64,000 nt of DNA from Pseudovirgaria hyperparasitica. Taxonomy: Eukaryota; Ascomycota; Dothideomycetes; Acrospermales; Acrospermaceae. The stretch spans positions 252,045 through 316,044 of the forward strand of contig NW_022985561.1 in the NCBI RefSeq assembly GCF_010093815.1, written 5' to 3'. Position 1 is the stretch's first letter. Every line of letters begins with the position of its first letter. Below the pieces are notes generated by a model. The model was not told the origin of the DNA, searched no databases, and saw nothing but the letters and a program-made list of their open reading frames with translations. This document shows, in pieces, positions 55,808-64,000 of the stretch. Made by a program: the position numbers and the translations under genes.

Positions 55808-56504
55808 ATGAAGTCTTCCGCATACCTCACAACCTCTTCAGTCCTACTGAGCTGCTTTGCGCCCAGCGCACTTGGTCATGGCGATCATGGCCATGCGCAA
55901 GCACCAATGGGTGAAGTTGAGGGCGACTGGGCGACTAGGCACATGGCAGGTACGCAGCACCCAGACTTCGTGCACTGCCGACTGCACGAGATAGGCACTA
56001 ATGAGTCGCCTAACAGAGGAGCATCACATCAACAACTTCGACCCAACAACCTTCTTCAAACTCCACGACTTCGACAGCACGGGCCGCTGGGGCCCAGACG
56101 ATATCCGGCGCATCTACGGCCTGTACGACGAAACGACGGATAGCGTGCCCGAGAGCAAGAAGAGCGATATCGTGACGACTATTATGCAAATGTTCGATCA
56201 CGATCTGTCAGGCTTCATCACGTTGGACGAGTGGCTCGAGGCGACGAACGAGCTGGGCAAAGTGCTGCCCGACTTCGGCACGGGGCCAGGGCATCACGGC
56301 GACGACGAGTATGAGTATGAGATTCACCACTTTGAGAAGTTTCATGGCGGGGACAATGTGAAGGAGGAGGACTTGACGCATCCGGAGGATATCGAGCATT
56401 TCAGGAAGCACGAGGAGAGGGAGGCAATGGAGGAAGCGTGGCAGAAGAGAGAGAGGGAGGGCATTGTGGTGGAGAACATCCCCACGAAGTTCAGGCGGTT
56501 TTGA
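55808..56504 (+). CDS. Secreted EF-hand calcium-binding protein (Ssp120-like)
   Basis: Exon 1 is 55808-55949, the intron 55950-56016 (67 nt; CACTAAT branch, AACAG acceptor) and exon 2 56017-56504: 209 aa. Signal peptide to about residue 23 (SCFAPSALG), then a His-rich start HGDHGHAQ. The join gives RHMAEEHHINNFDPTTFF. Two EF loops: D65-x-D-x-T-x-x-x-x-x-x-D76 (first, degenerate) and D108 to E119 (DHDLSGFITLDE, canonical). The C-terminal half is acidic and helical, ending VVENIPTKFRRF. Layout matches fungal Ssp120/nucleobindin-like secretory-pathway proteins that bind calcium. Endoplasmic reticulum/Golgi lumen or secretion is likely; no HDEL retention signal is present. Confidence 0.87.
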
Positions 56505-58785
56505 GGGATAAGAGCGCTGCATCTTTGAGCGATGTTGAAGCATAGTACGGCGTGGATGCACAGGGGGCGTTTTTTGGATAGGAGAGGTGTGCTATATGTC
56601 GCATAGAAGTGGAGTTTGAGGCATATGAGCGTGGTATGGGCAGATGATTGAAGATGTGTACCATATATGGCGAGACTCAGGGGTCGGCAGCATGGCAGAA
56701 GAGGCGTAGCAGATGTCTGTATAGACTACTTTGGGCCGTGTTCGGTGTTCGGAAAGGTAGTGTTGATTCAATCTCATCAAAACAATGACCTCCACGAAAC
56801 GCAGATACATCACAAGATAATGCAACACATCGGCGTTCATACCACCGATACGAACCAGTCTCCTGCGATGCCGCTCTTCTCGATCCACAAAGTCCGAAGG
56901 ATCAAAGGCAACCAAATCCGCAAGTCTCAGCCCTACCCGCCCCCAAAGTGTACTCCCAAACACCAGCGAAACAAAGCACAGAACGAACAACCCTACAAGC
57001 ACGCAAACCCGAAACAACACATCACCCAAAGCAGCAATGCGACCCCCAAAATCCACACAGCGATGATCGATCCTGACAGCACAGCAATGCATACCGTAAC
57101 GAACCTCCATCACCTACCACCTACAACCTGCACGATCGTCCGCATGCCCGCAGCCCTACAGCCCAGCTATGCATCCAGATCAGCTCAACTACCGGCCTAT
57201 TACAGTACATCTCTTATGCATCCCACGCATGTGCCTTCACATTTAGACGTGCAGTATCCCGGCCCCCGACGCAAGATGCAAGACGCAGTCGCCACGGCAC
57301 GCTGCATAGGTATATACCTACCTATCTACAATACATACACAATCGCAACTACCCGATCCGGGAACCCATGCAATGCATGTCGCAGCCCTACAGCCCTACG
57401 GCGCTGGCCGTTACTCACTCACCCGCCCGCTCACTCGCTCACTTTCCTCATTTGCATGCATCACCGCTCCAATTAGCCTCTCTCTCTTTCTTGCTCTCGG
57501 ATTAGTCTAGGCCCGCCGATCTAGGTAGGGCAGTTAGATGTGTAGGGGAGCTATAAACAGCACCCTGGATCGTGTCGCACTATTATACGCCCCTATAGGA
57601 TCATGGACGTATGTGTTGTATCTGATTCGTCGGCTGTTTGAAGGACGAGAGCAGGTAGGGACGGGAGAAGTCCATCCAGCACGTACAAAGCTCTGCGACA
57701 CGGACAGGTGGACGGGACACTACCCATCTCATCGGGTTTTACATTTCCGTTTTCGTTTCAGTTCATAGTTCCATCTCCATCACCATCACTATCACCAATC
57801 CCATTAGCTGAACGATGTTTAAATATAACCACCTACGTAACATACACAAATCCATATACATACACCCATCCACACATCAAAATACACAACATGCATGCAA
57901 GGCACAACCATACACACAACCCTACAAACCCTACAAAACCAACACCATCAAACGACGCAAGGCAAGACAGCACAGCACAACACAACACAAGCTATCCCCT
58001 CTCAAGCTCCCCAATCCCATCTCCCAATCAATTAAATCCCACGAACCACAAAAGAGCAAAAAAACCCTGCCCGCATTCCAAACCCCCAATAGGGACTAAA
58101 ATATCCAATAAAGCACCACTCACAAACAGAGAACGAAAAAACAAAACTGCCCTAGTATATCTGTATCTATATCTATATCTATATCTATATCGTATGTGCA
58201 CAATCCCCGAGAGACTTGCGTTGCGTTGCGTTGCGTTGACTTGCGTTGCGTTGCACTGGCACTGGCACTGCGTTGCATCGCACCGCATAGCACAGCCTCC
58301 CCGCCTGCCCGTTCAGTTCACACCGAGTGCTATAATGAGGACGTACGTGGGCGCGGGGTTAGAGGGGGGGCCGGGAGGGTAGGGGCCGGGAAGGGGCTGT
58401 ACCACCACCACCACGGTCACCTAACTCGACCACGACCTCGTATGCCACAATTCTCGTATTCACCAATTGAATTAAATGAAGAAAATACCTTGCCTTGCCT
58501 TACCTTAATTACCTACCTACCAATAATTAGATGCAAAAGCCAGCCAGCCAGCTAGCTAGACGGGTAAAGTCGCGCGGAGACCGGAGGAAATAAACACCAC
58601 ATCATACAACATCACATCATACCATACCATAACCACATCGTCCCACATCACATCACACCCTAACAAACAAACCGCCGTAATAGCGAAATAAGAAAGTCCA
58701 GTCGGTTAGAAGGTCTATCATGTTTAAAAATCCTACATGTTTTGTGTAATATAATCCCCTCAAAACCATTAACCAGCATCCAATT
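56505..58785. other. Intergenic, simple-sequence rich
   Basis: Contains an (ATATCT)n run at about 58155-58191, a (TTGCG)n run at about 58215-58254 and CA/AC-rich sequence at 57840-57990. Two opposed frames (56667-57476 plus; 56592-57110 minus) lie over the same DNA with no domain in either. I see no supported gene. Confidence 0.5.
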
Positions 58786-58866
58786 GGCACTTTGGCTGAG
58801 CGGTTAAAGCGTAAGACTAGAAATCTTATCCCTTCGGGGTCGCAGGTTCGAGTCCTGCAGGTGTCG
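58786..58866 (+). tRNA. tRNA-Ser(AGA)
   Basis: The 81-nt cloverleaf has acceptor stem GGCACTT/AGGTGTC with discriminator G, D arm GGCTGAGCGGTTAAAGC, anticodon stem TAAGA/TCTTA with loop CTAGAAA (anticodon AGA at 58819-58821), a long variable arm (CCCTTCGGGG) typical of serine tRNAs, and T arm GCAGGTTCGAGTCCTGC. No intron. A TTTT pol III terminator follows at about 58876-58880. Confidence 0.95.
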
Positions 58867-59476
58867 TATCAATTCTTTTATTTTGGGCATTTTTGTTTTC
58901 CCGTGTGGGTGTGTGTGTGGGATGATTGGGGCGCGCACAGACGCGTGGGTACGTACCGGACTTGGTGACTGCGTAACGCTCGGGAAATGGTTAGTCCGTT
59001 ATGTCTTACTTCTACACAACTATTATGATGTAATATATATATTTATTTACGTCCAAAGGTTTTCGCAAGCAGACATTATTTCATGCTTGAGTGATAGATA
59101 GATAGAAGGATGACTGAGTGATTAGGATGTTTCAGATTTGTGTTCAAAGTCTGGATATATTATCATATAGCATGCTATACCATGTCTACGGAGTAAATGT
59201 GTCCGACAGACATGTGCTGCTCACTTAGGGTGAGGAGGTGGTGAAGAATGTTGCACGCTATGCTGAATCCGACATGGCATGCATACTGTACCACAGCGAT
59301 ATATGTAGCGATGAAGAAGATGAAGAGCTCTGCATCAATTGTTTTGTTTCTACATTCTTTGCATTTTGTTGACGGAAGATCTCTCCCGCTCGATATGTTG
59401 TTATGATAATAACAACAAACGTTGGTAGCAGGAGCGAACGCACGAGCAAAGCAGTCGTAATATCTAGGTAAGACGG
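58867..59476. other. Intergenic, no gene recognised
   Basis: 3' flank of the tRNA and 3' flank of the minus-strand asa1 gene. GATA-like short repeats near 59095-59105. Nothing else recognised. Confidence 0.55.
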
Positions 59477-61270
59477 TCAATAGACTTCCCACAGACTGAC
59501 GTTGCCATCCTTTGAGCCGGCAGCGACCCAGTGCGTCAACCTGGCCTTTTCCTCCCTTGCTTGCTGGGTTTTGGAGGTCCCTTGCAGCAGGCCGCGACCT
59601 GACGGATGCACGACTTTCTGCATCACAACATCGTCGGCGGCAGCGGCAGCAGAGGGCCCGCGATCCGCATCACATATGTCATTGCGGGGTTGTTCAGAAG
59701 TACTGGAAGTGGTGTGCAGGGAGGCCACGTTTTCGCAACCGGATTCATGGTTGTGGAGAGTTTGATCGGCTGGGTCCGAACGGGCGACATGACTGGGACG
59801 AGGGTTGGTACCGAGGATGGGCGCAAAAGCAACGGCGTAGCAGCCCTGCATGTGCCATTTGAGCACGGCGAGCTCCTTGAGGGTCTTTGCGCTGTATATG
59901 CGCACGCGGGCGTCCCATCCGGCAGTAGCTAGGATGCGGGAGTCGGAACGGACGGAGAGAGATTGGGCGCCAGAGTGGCCTGTGTTGATGGCTTTCAAGG
60001 GGGGAGAGAGGGACGGCAGGGAGGCGGGTGCGTTCTCTGCCGTGGAGGATGGTGTTGACTCGTGTGTTGTTGGGATGAATGTCGGGTGATCTGGGAGCGG
60101 ATGGGAGGAGAGGTATGGATCTGCTGCCGAGGTGAAGAATGTTTTGTGCGTCAGAGAGTGGTCGATGGATAGGACTGGCTGACTGTGTGGTTTTGAGATG
60201 TAGACTGGCGTCGAGAGGTAGTGCATGCCGTTTCGTGTCAAATTGTGCACAACGACATGGCCGCTCTCGTAGCCGGCCAGCAACAAGACCGAAGTAGAGG
60301 TATTCACGAGCGACAATGCCATAGACATGCCTACAGAAAGACGTAATTGGAACAAGACCAGCATGTAACGTAAGGATACAACATACCAGTGTCTGTTTTT
60401 GGTATGACGGGCACGATGCATAGACAACGTTCAGTCGGGAGTTGAAAGACGTTGACTTCCTTATCGTTAACACCCGGGACGGCAATCAGAACCGGATCTT
60501 CGTCGATTGCCTGTCGATCTGGAGAATGCTGATCTGAAACAATAGTCTCCCGGCACATGGCAAAGGAGCAAAAGTTTAGAGTGTTTACAGCCAGTGAATG
60601 TTGAAGCCAAGGCTTCAGCTGATTGGAGGAGGCACCGTCAATTGGTAGGACGTTGGATAGGCGCGGCTCATCGTTATCGCGCAGCAGCCAGACCCTGAGG
60701 CTCGAGTCACGACCATGCCTGAAACAAGTCAGCGTTACTCTGCGGCACAGTTGAGGAGGAGTGGAGGAGAAGAAGGAAAGATGCTATTTTGAAAGCAGAA
60801 AGATAGCGAATTCGGTATAGGCAAGGAAGATGCTAAGAAAAGGGCATAAGGCATGGCCCGTGCGAAGGCGCAGTGCAGCTCGACAGCCGAACAACACAGC
60901 ATGTCAGTCGTAGGGCAGAAAAGAACAGAAGTGGATTAGGACAAGAGAGTAGTAGAGAGTAATTAGGTGCAAAAGGGAAAAAAGGACGGAAAAGGGAGCG
61001 GTACGTGATTATTCGATTGGCTCCCCACACGTTCGATCCAAGAATAGAAGCGTGGTGAGCAGGCCACACTGCCACAGCCCTCCTCTGGGCAACCCCCCAC
61101 AACACCATCCAGCCATCACCATCACCGGTCAGCAGGCGGCTATTGTCGCGCAAGAACTGGACAGTCTGAATCTGCGCGGCATGTCCTCGCAGAACGTAGG
61201 TAGGCTGGAGCGGTGGCTGACTAGATGATTGTTGTTCGCGCGCATGCGTGATGGTATCTTTGGAAGCCAT
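59477..61270 (-). CDS. asa1: ASTRA-associated WD40 protein Asa1
   Basis: Exons 61270-61005, 60718-60387 and 60330-59477; introns 286 and 56 nt; 483 aa. WD40 propeller: repeat 1 YVLRGHAAQIQTVQFLRDNS with GDGDGWMVLWGV, repeat 2 joined across intron 1 as RIITHGRDSSLRVWLL, a middle repeat LLLAGYESGHVVVHNL, then TGHSGAQSLSVRSDSRILAT with GWDARVRIYS, and the last repeat WVAAGSKDGNVSLWEVY at the very C terminus. Asa1 belongs to the TTT/ASTRA assembly (Tel2-Tti1-Tti2) that matures PIKK kinases. Low-complexity acidic/Ser inserts lie between blades. Intron 1 is longer than usual here; splice sites GTACCG and TTTCAG. Confidence 0.88.
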
Positions 61271-62846
61271 GTATGTATGTGTGGATGTGGACGGACAGGA
61301 CAGGACCCCAGTATGCAGCAGAGGGCATCGTCATGAAGAGCGCTGCGATCAAGGAATGGACGCGCGGAGTTGCGCGGATAAAGCTAAAGGGAGATGTTTG
61401 ACATGGCGTCTATAAAGTGAATGTGACGATGTTGGATGATGGAGATGCAGATGGAGATGAAGAGTCGGAGTGGTAGGACAGGCGGTAGTTTCAGGTTGTT
61501 TGTTGTCTATGAGAGAACCTCTACAGGCAGCCCGGAGCGATCCATCTGGGCGGCGGCGGGCAGTCCAAACGGGTAGGAATTCGACCAGCAAACAGCGAAC
61601 AGCAGCCCGCAAACGGCCATCAACAGCCCGCGAATTAGTGGGTGATCGGGGGGAGTCATGCCCCGGCAGTTAGGCTGGCTGAGGGGCTGGTGAAGAGACG
61701 CCAGTCCGGCACATCTAGCATCCCTGGATAATAGTCCTTGCTTGCAGTGAATGTATCCAACATCCAAAACATCACTCTGTCAACTCCATCATCATCATCA
61801 TTGCCATCTCTCCCCTTCCATTCACGATGTATCCTTGCATCCCAATCTGCCATGGTAATAATCATAATCATCCTCCGATATGGCAATGCTTGAAGCTCGT
61901 CGACCCATCGTCTACCCTGGTCACATCCTGATTGAATATCCACTCCTGATGATTACGTCAAGTCCATCAATTATCCAATACATGCGGAAGAAGTACCATC
62001 CGTTGGTAAGTGGTGAGTCTCCTACTCCTGACAACTCATTTTCTACAGTATGTGTGATCCCCAAGCCAGACACGGCCAGTCGCTTGGTGCGTACATTTGA
62101 GCCCAGCCAGCGTAGCGGATCATGAGATGCCAGTCCCGAGTCACACGACAGAGTTGAGGCTGCTGTCACGCTGTCACGTATGGATAGCCCCTGTATATCG
62201 AATATCTATTTCAGCGTGCACATGTGTTGATTCAGGTCAGACTGAGACGGCCGTCTGCCCCACCAGTCTCTCTCTATAAGCGCTGCGGCATTGTTTCGGA
62301 GTGGTTTGGAGCTGCAGTGATGGAGGCTTAGGTGATGGAGTGATGTGATGTGGATGTGAGTGAGCAGTCAGGTATGTGTGCAGGGAAGTAGGAGTAGGCA
62401 AGACGTGCAGGCACCAATAGCAACGGCAAAGAACAATGAAGAGCCTTCGATGAGCAGCAGTAGAGGAGAGCATGATGGCATGTTTCCCGGTCCTCTGGAG
62501 TAGACAAGGGACAAGGCTGGCCAATCTGACAGCTTCGCCCAAAAACAATGATGCCAGCCAGCTATCTATCCATGGTGAGTTATTTTGGGAATTGCAGTGT
62601 CCGGGGGGTGGAGGGGGGGGAGCTTAGTATGCTGCAATCCATCCTTCACACCCACCACCACCAGCACCACCACCACTACTACCATCTTGCACCGATCGAG
62701 GTGCTTGTAGTAGTCTTGTAATAGAGTGTGGGTTTAGTCAGATGCAGACGATGCAGACGCAGACGCAGACGCAGCTGCACGCCAGCACCACGGCAGACAA
62801 AAGACTGATGCTGAGTGGGCGGAGGGATGGTGAAGGAGGGGGAGGG

Positions 62847-62849
<3 letters not shown>
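61271..62849. other. Intergenic, no gene recognised
   Basis: asa1 promoter side, then mixed sequence. Frames such as 61656-61943 and 61880-62125 lie on opposite strands, short and without domains. Confidence 0.5.

Positions 62850-62880
<31 letters not shown>
62850..62880 (+). repeat. 31-bp poly-G tract
   Basis: 31 consecutive G, preceded by GGAGGGGGAG-type sequence. Proline- and glycine-repeat frames across it are artefacts of the tract. It may form a G-quadruplex; length may also be an assembly estimate. Confidence 0.9.
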
Positions 62881-62883
<3 letters not shown>

Positions 62884-64000
62884 CCCTGCGATCACCATTC
62901 CACTGTTCGGTGCCGCGCTGGCGGCTCGCAGCTTTTCTTCCGTGATGCGCATACACTTCAGCATGCCATCTATTACTATCACACACACATACACACATAC
63001 ACAAACCTACTACTTGTGAGCAATAATTGGAAGCATCCTCGGCACGCACAAAAAAAACCCTACTTTAGTACGCTGCATGCAAGACGCTGCAACAGCCCCC
63101 CCTCTGCTCACGCTTGATACTCTCGTTTGGGACTGGACACGGTGGGCTGTGTATATCGGGAACCTACTGCTACTCTTCCATACGGCTTTAATATTAGGAT
63201 GCTTCTCTGTCCATGATACCTTTCCCCTCTCATTGTTCCCGCACTACATCAACATCTGCACCAACATCAATTGACTAATTCGCCAGAAGACCCTCTATCA
63301 AATATCCGACCATCTTCCGTATAGGATCAGCGCGAATTGCTCCTAGACGTTCGAGAACCCATCGAGAACAAGCTTAAGGGACTAGCTCAAGGCACATACC
63401 GTCCAACCGACACAGCGTGTACCTGATCGATTCTCCGCCTGTCCAATCTGCGGTGCGGGCCAATCTGAATACATACGCAATTCATCGCCAATCACTCATT
63501 GGCCACGCAGCAAACACAGCTGTTCAATCTCGCGACCGTCATAGCTGTTGCATCGTTCCCTCACAAACAATACGACTCCTTGCAGAACGAACGCAGCTCC
63601 GTGTCACAACAGCCCTGCCGGGTCATCATCCTCGCACCTCGCAGTGCCTATACTTGCCCTCTGCTTTTGTGTGTGCGCCTGTCGAGGCTCAAAGAGTGCT
63701 CCTTGGCCATAAGCTGGAAAGGGAGAAGGAAAGGTCGAGGTAATTTAGGAAGTCGAAGCATCCGTCTTTCGCTGGAAGCAGCCTAGAACTCTCGACAAAT
63801 CGACAGTGTTAAAGCTGCGTTGGCCCAGACCGAGTCCAGCAGCAACAGCAGCTTGCCCTAACGTTAAGCTGCATACAAACGACTGCTCCAGAATCCTAAC
63901 CCTCCCTGCGTCTCCGTCCGCCCCCTCTCCACCCACCGCCTTCACTCGGACTGCTAGGACTCCTGAGACAAGATAGCAGACTGCGCAAGTCCACGATCTA
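62881..64000. other. Intergenic to window end, no gene recognised
   Basis: Frames at 63077-63274, 63417-63743 and 63499-63786 overlap or are short and show no family motif. CA repeats near 62980-63003. A gene may continue beyond the window but I cannot support one. Confidence 0.5.

Noticed and set aside
56592-57476. Two long opposed frames (plus 269 codons, minus 172 codons)
   Set aside because: They overlap each other, neither has a domain, a convincing start context or splice logic, and the region is simple-sequence rich.

Overview
The window is nuclear DNA of a filamentous ascomycete (Pezizomycotina; a dothideomycete is my guess and is not proven). It carries compact protein genes with canonical GT-AG introns, mostly 46-67 nt, with CTAAC/CTGAC-like branch sites, and fungal-specific families (HET, HeLo-like, Arb1, Byr4/Bfa1). 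It also has an AT-saturated transposon remnant with a RIP-like mutation pattern and pyrimidine-rich, microsatellite-rich intergenic DNA. Two N runs (3673-3842 and 14513-14522) lie inside simple repeats, so this is a draft scaffold.

Left third (1-25 kb, gene-sparse at first): the 3' part of SSL1 (TFIIH p44) is cut by the window start. A Ran1/Ksp1-type protein kinase on the minus strand has 5.8 kb of gene-free DNA upstream. Then come a 71-aa secreted Cys-containing peptide, a long TTG microsatellite, UTR4 (methionine salvage) with two unusually long introns, BYR4/BFA1 (mitotic-exit GAP subunit, minus strand), and XRCC4/LIF1 (end joining).

Middle (25-46 kb, gene-dense housekeeping block): a haemolytic-lectin-type protein (beta-trefoil plus aerolysin-like module) with a long acidic repeat tail; an uncharacterised 801-aa protein; a secreted type-B carboxylesterase; an Arb1 (Argonaute chaperone) protein with an N-terminal La motif; inositol polyphosphate multikinase; CLP1; RPB8; a DUF4743-type Nudix hydrolase; and Hikeshi/OPI10. 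Many neighbours are divergent pairs sharing promoters of about 0.45-0.75 kb (ARB1/IPMK, CLP1/RPB8, Nudix/Hikeshi). RPB8 and the Nudix gene converge with only 45 bp between their stop codons.

Right third (46-64 kb, accessory in character): a 62-bp tandem repeat sits just upstream of a HeLo-like-domain gene. It is followed by a small secreted 10-Cys protein, a LURP-one-related protein, a HET-domain protein, an 82-aa conserved small protein, a 494-bp MITE-like element with 97-bp terminal inverted repeats, a secreted EF-hand protein, a tRNA-Ser(AGA) and the WD40 protein ASA1. The HeLo-like and HET genes within 7 kb suggest a self/non-self recognition or cell-death neighbourhood; this is inference.

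I assembled spliced models by hand from reading frames, splice consensus and family motifs; none has been checked against transcripts or databases.
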